A stretch of DNA of 64,000 nt, from NCBI GenBank assembly GCA_036323355.1, contig AP028876.1:1178001-1242000 (forward strand), in the 5' to 3' direction. Of this stretch, positions 43,965 through 52,075 are shown in pieces. Under the pieces are notes generated by a model that ran no database searches, was not told the DNA's origin, and saw only the letters and a list, made by a program, of their open reading frames with translations. The stretch comes from Gottschalkiaceae bacterium SANA. Its GTDB lineage: Bacteria > Bacillota > Clostridia > Tissierellales > GPF-1. The position numbers and the translations under genes are program-made. Each line of letters begins with the position of its first letter. The stretch's first letter is position 1.

Positions 43965-45098
43965 ATGAAAAAAACAGCATTATTTTTGATTTTGAGTATG
44001 GTAGTACTGACATTTGCTGGATGTGGTGGTGCAGCAGAGGAATCGAATACGATTCGAATTGGAACGATTGCACCGACAACTGGTCAGGTAGCGGTTTATG
44101 GACAGGCCGTTGATCAAGCTGTTCGCATGGCAGTGAAAGATGTAAATGCAGCGGGTGGTTTGTTGGACAAGCAAATCGAATTGATCGGTTATGACAATAA
44201 AGGTGATATTACAGAGTCTGTCAATGCATTCAATCGTTTGGTTGACAACGATGGAATTTCTGTATTTATTGGTGCTGTAATCTCTTCAACGACGTTGACA
44301 ATTGCACCATTGGCGGTAGAGGCTGGAATTCCTATGATTTCAGCAACGGCAACAAATCTAGAAATTACACCGGTTGGCGACAACATCTTCCGCGCATGTT
44401 TTATTGATCCTTATCAAGGTGTTGTTATGGCACAGTTTGCTGCAGAAGAGTTGAAAGCAAAGCGTGTCGGCATCTTGTTTAATACAGCTGATGACTACTC
44501 TACAGGCCTTGCAGATTCATTCAAAGCAGAATTTGAAGCGGCTGGCGGGACCATTACAAACTTCGAAGGATATACAGGCGGACAAGACAAAGACTTTAAG
44601 TCGATTCTAACGAATGTTAAAACAGAAGCACCAGACGTTTTGTTCTTACCGGATTATTATAATACGGTTTCCTTAATCGCTGAGCAGGCCAAAGAATTGG
44701 GCATCGAATCAATTTTGATCGGTGGAGATGGCTGGGACGGAGTCTTGGGCGTAACAGACGGAGCGGTTGAAGGCGCATATTATGCGAGCCATTTTGCAAA
44801 GGATGACCCGGCTGAAAATGTACAAGCTTTTATTACAGAATTTGAAGCAGAAACAGGTGAAATGCCAAATTCATTCTCAGCGTTGGGCTACGATGCGGCT
44901 ATGATTATGATTGAAGCGGTTCAAACAGCTGGATCAACAGATTCAGATGCAGTGGTAGCAGCCTTGCAAGCAACCGATTACGAAGGTATTACCGGACATA
45001 TTCAATTTGATGCAGACGGTAATCCTGTGAAGAGTATTTCAATTATTCATGTTGTTAATGGTGTCGATACACTTTATGGAAAATTTGACGCAAAATAA
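43965..45098 (+). CDS. livJ: Branched-chain amino-acid ABC transporter, binding lipoprotein 1
   Basis: A 377-residue periplasmic-type binding protein (Peripla_BP_6/LivJ). Signal peptide with lipobox FAGC at 17-20, then TIRIGTIAPTTGQVAVYGQA, the usual LivJ start, and VNAAGGLLDKQIELI, ISSTTLTIAPLAVEAGIPMI and DVLFLPDYYNTVSLIAEQA. Strong ribosome site (GGGGGAG). It is a close paralogue of the next gene; the two may bind different amino acids. Ile/Leu/Val is the default substrate but other amino acids are possible. Confidence 0.92.
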   Translation: MKKTALFLILSMVVLTFAGCGGAAEESNTIRIGTIAPTTGQVAVYGQAVDQAVRMAVKDVNAAGGLLDKQIELIGYDNKGDITESVNAFNRLVDNDGISVFIGAVISSTTLTIAPLAVEAGIPMISATATNLEITPVGDNIFRACFIDPYQGVVMAQFAAEELKAKRVGILFNTADDYSTGLADSFKAEFEAAGGTITNFEGYTGGQDKDFKSILTNVKTEAPDVLFLPDYYNTVSLIAEQAKELGIESILIGGDGWDGVLGVTDGAVEGAYYASHFAKDDPAENVQAFITEFEAETGEMPNSFSALGYDAAMIMIEAVQTAGSTDSDAVVAALQATDYEGITGHIQFDADGNPVKSISIIHVVNGVDTLYGKFDAK

Positions 45099-45269
45099 TA
45101 AAAACGAGAAAAATGAATACAAAGCCTCTAAAAAAAACGATTGACTGTCAGCCGAAAACATATTTTAAAAAACCTTCTTGTGTTTATGAACAAAATGTAA
45201 TATAGTTAAAGAAATATTTTCTTTTGCTTTAGCAGAGGAAAGTGAAATCGAGAAGGAGGAATGGTTGAT

Positions 45270-46412
45270 ATGAGAGGCAAAAAATACGTAGCATTATTTA
45301 TTTTGGTGGCATTGGTCCTCGGCGCATTTGCAGGATGTTCAGGCGGCGATACAGAAGCAGAGACGGTGAAAATTGGTCTCATTGCACCAACAACTGGCCA
45401 AGTAGCAGTTTACGGTCAAGCAGTGCAAAACGCAGTTGAAATGGCTGTTGAAGAACGAAATGCAGCTGGCGGTATTTTGGGGAAGCAAATTGAACTGATT
45501 TCCTACGATAACAAAGGTGACGCGACTGAAACTGTTAATGCATTTAACCGATTGGTTGATAATGATGGAATCGACGCATTTATTGGTGCGGTTATCAGTT
45601 CAACATCATTAACGATTGCTCCATTGGCAGTGGAAGCTGGCATACCGATGATTACACCTACAGGAACCAACTTGGAGATTACACCAATTGGTGACAATAT
45701 CTTCCGCGCATGCTTTATTGACCCGTATCAAGGCAAAGTAATCGGCCAATTCGCATTTAATGAATTGAAAGCACAAAAAGCGGCTGTTATGTTTAATACA
45801 GCGGATGATTATTCGGTTGGTTTGAAAGACGCATTTGTTGCGGCATTCGAAGCAGCTGGCGGTGAAATTGTTGCAGTAGAAGGCTACACTGGCGGAACTG
45901 ACAAGGACTTTAAAGCACTTTTGACAAATGTAAAAGCAGAAGCTCCGGATGTCTTGTTCCTTCCAGATTACTACAATACAGTTGGTTTGATCGCTGATCA
46001 AGCTAAGGAAGTTGGCGTAGATGCAACCTTGGTTGGGGCTGATGGATGGGATGGCGTTTTAGGCGTTTCTCCAGAGTCAGTTGAAGGCGGATACTTCGCA
46101 AACCATTATGCAAAAGATGACCCGGATGAGTTTGTTCAATCATTTATTTCTGAGTACACAGAAAAATATGGTGAGGCACCAAATGCTTTGGCGGCCTTGG
46201 GATATGATGGCGCAGAAATCATGTTCGCAGCGATTGAGTCTGCAGGTTCTACAGACAAAGCAGCGATTATTGAAGCTATGGGTAACACATCAATCGACGG
46301 TGTTACAGGCCACATCGTATTCGATGCGGACGGAAATCCAGAGAAGAGTATTTCAATCATTACAATTGAAGATGGAAAAGATGTGCTTTACGGTAAGTTT
46401 GGTGCAAAATAA
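45270..46412 (+). CDS. livJ: Branched-chain amino-acid ABC transporter, binding lipoprotein 2
   Basis: A 380-residue paralogue of the upstream binding protein. Lipobox AFAGC follows MRGKKYVALFILVALVL. I prefer ATG 45270 because AAGGAGGA (45253-45260) sits nine bases before it; ATG 45261 touches the ribosome site. Core matches the first copy (TVKIGLIAPTTGQVAVYGQA-type start, DNIFRACFIDPYQGK). An own promoter may lie in the 170-base gap (TTGACT near 45142 or TTGTGT with TATAGT near 45199). Followed by a strong hairpin before the permease genes. Confidence 0.92.
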   Translation: MRGKKYVALFILVALVLGAFAGCSGGDTEAETVKIGLIAPTTGQVAVYGQAVQNAVEMAVEERNAAGGILGKQIELISYDNKGDATETVNAFNRLVDNDGIDAFIGAVISSTSLTIAPLAVEAGIPMITPTGTNLEITPIGDNIFRACFIDPYQGKVIGQFAFNELKAQKAAVMFNTADDYSVGLKDAFVAAFEAAGGEIVAVEGYTGGTDKDFKALLTNVKAEAPDVLFLPDYYNTVGLIADQAKEVGVDATLVGADGWDGVLGVSPESVEGGYFANHYAKDDPDEFVQSFISEYTEKYGEAPNALAALGYDGAEIMFAAIESAGSTDKAAIIEAMGNTSIDGVTGHIVFDADGNPEKSISIITIEDGKDVLYGKFGAK

Positions 46413-46432
46413 GAAACGATGAACGGGATGCG

Positions 46433-46472
46433 AGAATAGGAGAGACTCATCTCTCCTATTCTTCTTTCTGTT
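46433..46472 (+). terminator. Hairpin between liv binding protein and permease genes
   Basis: AGAATAGGAGAGA (46433-46445) and TCTCTCCTATTCT (46450-46462) form a perfect 13-bp stem with a CTCA loop and a U-rich tail. Likely a partial terminator or 3' mRNA stabiliser that lets the binding protein be made in excess. Confidence 0.75.
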
Positions 46473-46491
46473 TAAAGAAGGGGGATGCGAC

Positions 46492-47367
46492 ATGCAATTC
46501 ATACAGCAGTTAATCAATGGTATCCACGTAGGCAGCATCTACGCGCTGATCGCATTGGGTTACACCATGGTATATGGAATTGTAAAGCTGATTAACTTCG
46601 CACACGGGGATATTATGATGCTCGGTGCGTATGTAGGCTTTTTCGCGATTGGATTATGGGGGTTACCTTTTCCACTCGCATTATTGGTATCAATGGTATT
46701 TTGTGCGTTCTTGGGGGTTGTGATTGAACGAATCGCCTATAAGCCCTTGCGGAATGCTCCGAGAATTTCAGCTTTGATCACAGCGATCGGAATGAGTTTA
46801 TTATTAGAAAATATCGCACTGGTGTTATTCGGGCCGGATCCACGAAAAATGCCACCTGTTATTTCTAAGGAAGCAATTAATTTAGGCGGGGTACAAATTA
46901 GCTATTTGACGATTGTTACACTAGTACTGGCAGTTGGATTTATGATTCTTTTGGAATTATTTATTAAGAAAACCAGAACCGGAAAAGCAATGCGTGCTGT
47001 GTCTCAAGACAAAGCGGCTTCAACCCTAATGGGGATTGACGTTAACCGTATTATTTCCGTTACCTTTGCCATTGGTTCCGCACTGGGCGCCCTTGGTGGA
47101 GTTTTGTATGCAGTTGCATATCCACAAATTGAGCCTTATATGGGTATGATGCCAGGCCTAAAGGCCTTTGTTGCCGCTGTTTTGGGCGGAATTGGCAGCA
47201 TTCCAGGTGCGATGATCGGTGGATTTATTATGGGAATCGTGGAGAGTTTGACGAAAGGCTATATATCCAGTCAATGGTCTGATGCTGTAGTATTTGGCAT
47301 TTTGATTCTCGTATTACTAGTCAAGCCATCAGGCTTGCTTGGCAAGAATACAAGAGAGAAGGTGTAA
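46492..47367 (+). CDS. livH: Branched-chain amino-acid ABC permease LivH
   Basis: A 291-residue permease of eight or so helices. Typical LivH start (QLINGIHVGSIYALIALGYT, MVYGIVKLINFAHGDIMMLG) and the end AVLGGIGSIPGAMIGGFIMG. AAGGGGGATG-type ribosome site after the hairpin. Works with LivM, LivG and LivF. Confidence 0.95.
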   Translation: MQFIQQLINGIHVGSIYALIALGYTMVYGIVKLINFAHGDIMMLGAYVGFFAIGLWGLPFPLALLVSMVFCAFLGVVIERIAYKPLRNAPRISALITAIGMSLLLENIALVLFGPDPRKMPPVISKEAINLGGVQISYLTIVTLVLAVGFMILLELFIKKTRTGKAMRAVSQDKAASTLMGIDVNRIISVTFAIGSALGALGGVLYAVAYPQIEPYMGMMPGLKAFVAAVLGGIGSIPGAMIGGFIMGIVESLTKGYISSQWSDAVVFGILILVLLVKPSGLLGKNTREKV

Positions 47368-47370
47368 GCG

Positions 47371-48342
47371 ATGACAGAAAAAAGAAAACGCATTGTCATA
47401 AATTTAGGCTTAGTACTTTCTGTTTATGTGATATTATTCGTACTAATTAAGTTGAAAGTGATAAACCGTTATTATGAAGGCATTATGATCGCATGTTTGA
47501 TCAATGTGATTTTAGCAACAAGCTTAAATCTGGCGACAGGATTTTTGGGACAATTGGCTCTGGGTCATGCAGGCTTTATGGCGGTTGGCGCCTATACGGC
47601 AGCAATTGTGACAAAAACCGTTGGCATGACTGGATCGGTTCAATTGTTATTTTCTTTATTGCTTGGTGGTATTGCCGCTGGTTTGATGGGTGTTGTGATT
47701 GGTATTCCTGCTCTGCGTTTGCGAGGGGATTATTTAGGTATTATCACCCTGGGATTCGGCGAAATCATTCGAGTTCTACTCTTTAACCTGAACATAACGG
47801 GTGGTGCTAGAGGCTTGAAAGGAATTCCAAAGTTGGCTGGTTTCAACCTGGTATTCTGGGTTTGTGTGCTGGTTGTATTTGTTCTTTATGCGATTACCAA
47901 TTCCAAACAGGGTCGTGCGATTATGTCGATTCGTGAGGATGAGATTGCTGCAGAAGCTGTTGGTATTCCAACGGTCAAGTACAAACTATTGGGCTTTGTG
48001 ATGGCGGCCTTCTTCGCCGGTATCGGTGGCGGCTTATTTGCACATTATATGACGGTTTTGGATCCAAAGACCTTCAACTTTATGAAATCTGTTGAGATTT
48101 TGGTTATTGTTGTTTTGGGGGGCATGGGATCGTTAACGGGTTCTGTTGTGGCTGCGATCGCATTAACCATTTTGCCGGAAGCCCTTCGATCCTTCTCGGA
48201 GTATCGTTTGCTTCTTTACTCGGCATTATTGATTGTTATGATGATCTTTAAGCCAGGTGGATTTTTTGGACAACGTGAATTTTCTATCCAAGCTTTGATG
48301 AAACGATTGAAAAAACCGGTTGTGGAAGGAGGAGAAGAATGA
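47371..48342 (+). CDS. livM: Branched-chain amino-acid ABC permease LivM
   Basis: A 323-residue permease. Motifs NLATGFLGQLALGHAGFMAV, GDYLGIITLGFGEIIRVLLF, TGGARGLKGIP and VVLGGMGSLTGSVVAA. Three bases after livH, overlaps livG by four (ATGA). Confidence 0.95.
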   Translation: MTEKRKRIVINLGLVLSVYVILFVLIKLKVINRYYEGIMIACLINVILATSLNLATGFLGQLALGHAGFMAVGAYTAAIVTKTVGMTGSVQLLFSLLLGGIAAGLMGVVIGIPALRLRGDYLGIITLGFGEIIRVLLFNLNITGGARGLKGIPKLAGFNLVFWVCVLVVFVLYAITNSKQGRAIMSIREDEIAAEAVGIPTVKYKLLGFVMAAFFAGIGGGLFAHYMTVLDPKTFNFMKSVEILVIVVLGGMGSLTGSVVAAIALTILPEALRSFSEYRLLLYSALLIVMMIFKPGGFFGQREFSIQALMKRLKKPVVEGGEE

Positions 48343-49097
48343 GTCTATTGAGTTGTAAGGACATAGGGATCTCCTTTGGCGGTTTGAAAGCGGTTGATCA
48401 TTTCTCCATTGATATCAATCCACAAGAATTGGTTGGCTTGATCGGACCGAACGGTGCGGGGAAAACCACTATTTTTAATATGATGACGGGTGTTTATCTT
48501 CCAACGGAAGGTGACATTCAAGTTGACGGAAAGAGTGTTGTAGGCAAGAAACCATATGATATTGTACAGATGGGTGCCGCAAGAACCTTTCAAAATATAC
48601 GTTTATTTAGAGAACTAACGGTAATTGAAAATGTGAAAATTGCACTTCATCATGAAATTAAGTATGGAACCTTTGCAGGAATTCTGCGTGGCAAGAAGTA
48701 TGATAATGCGGAAGCCAAGGCGCAAAAAGAAGCACTGGAGCTACTAAAAATCTTTGAAATGGAAGAGTATGCCGAGCAAAAGGCGAAAAATTTACCTTAC
48801 GGAAAACAGCGTAAGTTAGAGATTGCTCGTGCATTGGCAACCAATCCCAAGATCTTGATGCTAGATGAGCCAGCTGCTGGTATGAATCCTCAGGAAACCC
48901 AGGAATTGATGGACACCATTCACTTTATTCGTGATCATTTTCAGATTTCCGTTTTGTTGATTGAGCATGATATGAATTTGGTTATGGGGATTTGCGAACG
49001 ACTAATTGTAATCGACTATGGAAAAATTATCGCCAAGGGAACACCAGAAGAAATCCGTTCAAACGAACAGGTTATCGGTGCATACCTAGGCAGTTAG
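48339..49097 (+). CDS. livG: Branched-chain amino-acid ABC ATPase LivG
   Basis: A 252-residue ATPase. Walker A GPNGAGKTT near 35-43, RTFQNIRLFRELTVIENV (Q-loop), signature LPYGKQRKLEIARALATNP, Walker B ILMLDEPAAGMNP, and His switch IEHDMNLVM. The LPYGKQR signature is the usual LivG variant. Confidence 0.95.
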   Translation: MSLLSCKDIGISFGGLKAVDHFSIDINPQELVGLIGPNGAGKTTIFNMMTGVYLPTEGDIQVDGKSVVGKKPYDIVQMGAARTFQNIRLFRELTVIENVKIALHHEIKYGTFAGILRGKKYDNAEAKAQKEALELLKIFEMEEYAEQKAKNLPYGKQRKLEIARALATNPKILMLDEPAAGMNPQETQELMDTIHFIRDHFQISVLLIEHDMNLVMGICERLIVIDYGKIIAKGTPEEIRSNEQVIGAYLGS

Positions 49098-49107
49098 GGG
49101 GAGACGC

Positions 49108-49812
49108 ATGCTACAAGTACGAGATCTACATGTATATTATGACAAGATTCATGCGATCAAGGGCGTCGACTTTGATGTAAAGCCAGGGGAGATTGTTTCT
49201 TTGATCGGTGCCAATGGCGCTGGGAAGACGACAATTCTGCATACGATATCGGGGATTCTAAAGCCAACTGAAGGATTTGTGAAATTTCAAGGCGAGGAAA
49301 TCAACTCAGTTCCTGCGCATCGAATTGTATATATGGGTATGGCTCATGTACCGGAGGGGCGACGAATTTTTGCGCAGATGACGGTATTAGAAAATCTGCA
49401 AATGGGCGCTTTTACTCGAAGTGATACCGTTCAGATTCGAAGAGATATGGAAAAAATCTTTACCCGTTTTCCACGGTTAAAGGAACGAATGGGTCAATTG
49501 GCGGGTACTCTTTCAGGTGGCGAACAACAGATGTTGGCCATGGGACGAGCATTGATGTCAAACCCGACGTTGATTCTTTTGGATGAACCATCCATGGGTC
49601 TAGCACCGATTTTGGTTGACCAGATCTTCTCGATTATTGAAGACATTAAGGCGATGGGAACAACGGTATTGCTTGTTGAACAGAATGCAACACGAGCACT
49701 TTCCATTGCGGACCGTGCCTATGTTTTGGAAACAGGTAAGATTGTCATGTCTGGCGATGCCAAAGAACTATTAGCAAACAGCGATGTAAGATCCGCTTAT
49801 TTAGGCGGATAA
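49108..49812 (+). CDS. livF: Branched-chain amino-acid ABC ATPase LivF
   Basis: A 234-residue ATPase. Walker A GANGAGKTT, VPEGRRIFAQMTVLENLQMG, signature LSGGEQQMLAMGRALMSNP, Walker B LILLDEPSMGLAP, and VEQNATRALSIADRAYVLETG at the end. The last codons GGCGGA-TAA form part of a stem in the structured 3' region that follows. Confidence 0.95.
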   Translation: MLQVRDLHVYYDKIHAIKGVDFDVKPGEIVSLIGANGAGKTTILHTISGILKPTEGFVKFQGEEINSVPAHRIVYMGMAHVPEGRRIFAQMTVLENLQMGAFTRSDTVQIRRDMEKIFTRFPRLKERMGQLAGTLSGGEQQMLAMGRALMSNPTLILLDEPSMGLAPILVDQIFSIIEDIKAMGTTVLLVEQNATRALSIADRAYVLETGKIVMSGDAKELLANSDVRSAYLGG

Positions 49813-49916
49813 AGCGAAGCGAATCCGCAGGCGAAGATAGAGCGACTGCGATAACCTTGTACTATCCGCCGTTATGGAGGTTAGGAACTAACCGAAGGTT
49901 GAGGGCGGAGGCGGAT
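49804..49916 (+). other. Structured 3' region after livF with interlocked inverted repeats
   Basis: GGCGGAT at 49804-49810 can pair with ATCCGCC at 49864-49870, enclosing CGCAG/CTGCG (49826-49830 with 49846-49850). Alternatively GCGGAT pairs with ATCCGC at 49823-49828, or ATCCGCC pairs with GGCGGAT at 49910-49916. GGTTAG-GAA-CTAACC (49879-49893) adds another hairpin. It is more G/C-rich than the surroundings and contains no gene. Could be an RNA structure of the liv mRNA or a small repeated element. Confidence 0.55.
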
Positions 49917-50030
49917 CAGTCAAGTATATGTTAAAGTATGATCCACTTAGGTGTGGATCAGTCAAGTATATGTTAAAGTATGATCCACTTAGGTGTGGAT
50001 CAGTCAGGTATATGTTAATGTATGATCCAC
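49909..50030. repeat. Three tandem 42-bp repeats, each with an inverted repeat
   Basis: Units start at 49909, 49951 and 49993. Units 1 and 2 are identical over bases 5-42; unit 3 differs by two bases and lacks the last few. Each holds TGGATCA (CGGATCA in unit 1) and TGATCCA about 20 bases apart, so each can fold into a hairpin, and neighbouring units can pair with each other. No spacers, hence not CRISPR. Confidence 0.9.
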
Positions 50031-50036
50031 AAGATT

Positions 50037-50064
50037 AAAAAGAAGGCTTCGGCCTTCTTTTTGT
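50037..50064 (+). terminator. Terminator of the liv operon
   Basis: AAAAAGAAGGC-TTCG-GCCTTCTTTTT: perfect 11-bp stem with a stable TTCG tetraloop and T run. Confidence 0.95.
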
Positions 50065-50206
50065 ATGCAAAATTTTGAAGGGTATGGGGATCGATGAATG
50101 GAGTAAGAGAAAGAATTTAAGATTAAGAAGTTGAAAGACATAAACTGTGATAAAATACTAAAATATGAAAGTGTAAGAATAAACAGAGAATTAGAAAGGA
50201 CAGCAG

Positions 50207-51070
50207 ATGTATCAGGAAGGGTTAAGTGAACAAATCAACATTGAATATCAAGACGCGAAAATTTCTATAAATGACAAGGTCTTACTGTTTGACAACAAGG
50301 GAAATTCTATCTTGAGATCTCAAGATGATGAGTGTTTTTTTATCTATAAAGACTTACAAAATGAAGGTGTTGAGTGGGGCGATCAGGATTTTTATTACTT
50401 GTTTTCTATCGAGAATGAAAAATATTTTGTTTTGATTGGCCAATTGCCGGAAGGGTTCAGTGAGAGATTTTTGACATGCTCAAGAAGTGAAATTTTCTCT
50501 AACCGGTCGGACAAATTTTCATATATCACCCTCACAGCTTCGCACATTTACGACTGGTATAAGAAAACAAAATTTTGTGGTGCCTGTGGTGAGCCAATGG
50601 AAGCGAGAACCGACGAACGAGCCAAAACCTGCAAGCATTGCGGCAATCGAATCTACCCACAAATTAGTCCGGTGGTGATTGTGGCGGTATCTAATGCAAA
50701 CGAGTTATTGTTAACCAAGTATGCAAACCGTGCCCATAAGCGATATGCCTTGGTGGCGGGGTTTGTGGAAGTCGGCGAAACCTTGGAAGCGGCTGTAAAA
50801 CGAGAAGTCATGGAAGAAACCGGTGTGAGGGTTAAGAACATCAAATACTTCGATAGCCAGCCCTGGGGGATTACAGGCGGATTGCTTTCTGGTTTTTTTG
50901 CCGACTTGGACGGGGACAGCACCTTAACCGTGGATTATGAGGAACTGCATGAAGCAAGATGGATGCCCGCAAAGGATGTCCAAGAAATGGAGCTCAATAC
51001 AAAGTCTCTGACGGGCACGTTGATAGAAGTATGGCGAGAAAAGATTACTTTTAGCGAAACACGAAAATAG
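50207..51070 (+). CDS. nudC: NudC-like NADH/NAD pyrophosphatase
   Basis: A 287-residue Nudix hydrolase. Zinc ribbon with four Cys (FCGACGEPM near 123, CKHCGNRIYP near 146), then the Nudix box GFVEVGETLEAAVKREVMEE followed by TGV (about 185-207). The NudC hallmark SQPW is present (FDSQPWGITGG near 222), but the usual PFP continuation is replaced by GITGG. NudC splits NAD(H) to NMN(H) and AMP and removes NAD caps from RNA. The changed loop leaves some doubt about substrate. First gene of a run ending near 51.9 kb. Confidence 0.85.
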   Translation: MYQEGLSEQINIEYQDAKISINDKVLLFDNKGNSILRSQDDECFFIYKDLQNEGVEWGDQDFYYLFSIENEKYFVLIGQLPEGFSERFLTCSRSEIFSNRSDKFSYITLTASHIYDWYKKTKFCGACGEPMEARTDERAKTCKHCGNRIYPQISPVVIVAVSNANELLLTKYANRAHKRYALVAGFVEVGETLEAAVKREVMEETGVRVKNIKYFDSQPWGITGGLLSGFFADLDGDSTLTVDYEELHEARWMPAKDVQEMELNTKSLTGTLIEVWREKITFSETRK

Positions 51071-51106
51071 AGAAAATATGCGAACCTATTTTTGGAGGAA
51101 AGTTGT

Positions 51107-51466
51107 ATGAAAATCATCTATAATGGAATGTATTTGGTTAGCATGATCATCTTGATTTATCGGTCCTATCGAACAGCTAAAGCTGATAATTTTAAGGAAG
51201 GGGCATACCCGGCAAAAGGGAAAACCACTTGGAAAGACAGCGTATTGTTTGTTGTTTTAATGTTTTCATATATTTTGGCTATGAATCTATATCCGATTAA
51301 ATGGCTAACGGCTCCGTTTTTGGGTGTTCTGCTAGCATTTTATACGTGGACAGCGGTTCAGCACTATCGGATCTATAAGAAGGTGAAGCCGATTTTATTT
51401 GTGATTCTCTTCTGGATCATTGTCGTTGTTGCAAATGTGATCACATGGAATCGATTGACCGTTTAA
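51107..51466 (+). CDS. Small membrane protein, paralogue A
   Basis: A 119-residue protein of unknown function with four predicted membrane helices: near 1-20, 45-65, 68-85 and 98-116. Between helices 1 and 2 is a short basic loop (YRSYRTAKADNFKEGAYPAK). It shares length, topology and the pattern YR-x-AK-D-x(3)-G-x-YP with the next gene, so the pair arose by tandem duplication. Start ATG 51107 is set by GGAGG nine bases upstream. Confidence 0.75.
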   Translation: MKIIYNGMYLVSMIILIYRSYRTAKADNFKEGAYPAKGKTTWKDSVLFVVLMFSYILAMNLYPIKWLTAPFLGVLLAFYTWTAVQHYRIYKKVKPILFVILFWIIVVVANVITWNRLTV

Positions 51467-51541
51467 TCGTTTGGATTAAATCTTTACACCTCAAAAAAAA
51501 CAAGAAAATGAATGGGTATAGTAAAGATGAGGAGTGATGAG

Positions 51542-51913
51542 ATGATTGTTTTGTTGAATGGAATTCACCTTGTGTTAACGCTTTGGTTTACCATTCGAAT
51601 TTATCGATTGGCAAAGGAGGATCATTATCAAAGTGGGAGTTATCCCAGAAGGGATCGAGAAATGAAACGGGATCGATTTGGATATTTTGCATGGCTTATT
51701 TTCTTTGTCTTTGTTTTATTTGTTTATCCGATTCGAGAGGTGACCATACCGATCCTGATTCCAATGGAAATCGTGATTGTTTGGAACGCTTATCAATACT
51801 ATAAACACAGCAAACAATCAAAACCGCTTGGTCTGGCGCTATTTAATTTTTTATTGGTGGGCTTTTTAGCTATTGTAAATTGGGATGCCCCATCGATCCT
51901 AGAGTTATTTTAG
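51542..51913 (+). CDS. Small membrane protein, paralogue B
   Basis: A 123-residue tandem relative of the preceding gene with four predicted helices: MIVLLNGIHLVLTLWFTIRI first, then YRLAKEDHYQSGSYPRRDRE as the basic loop, and NLY(P)-like FVYPIREVTIPILIP. Start ATG 51542 is placed seven bases after GAGGAG; two earlier in-frame ATGs lack a ribosome site. I do not recognise the family. The window offers no clear functional link. Confidence 0.72.
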   Translation: MIVLLNGIHLVLTLWFTIRIYRLAKEDHYQSGSYPRRDREMKRDRFGYFAWLIFFVFVLFVYPIREVTIPILIPMEIVIVWNAYQYYKHSKQSKPLGLALFNFLLVGFLAIVNWDAPSILELF

Positions 51914-51950
51914 ATAAGTCTAAGAGTTAAGTAATATTGATGGAATAAAG

Positions 51951-51977
51951 ACAGCACGAAATTTGTGCTGTTTTTTC
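51951..51977 (+). terminator. Terminator after small membrane proteins
   Basis: ACAGCAC at 51951-51957 and GTGCTGT at 51965-51971, followed by six T. Confidence 0.85.
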
Positions 51978-52075
51978 ATGGCGATTATAAGGCATGCATA
52001 TTAAGAAAAGGACGAATGTCCTAGTATATAAAGAGAAATCTCGGATAAGCTGAGAAAAAAGAAGGAGAGTGGAAG

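Noticed and set aside
49909-50030. Possible CRISPR array
   Set aside because: The 42-bp units abut directly with no spacers and no cas genes are nearby; it is a tandem palindromic repeat.
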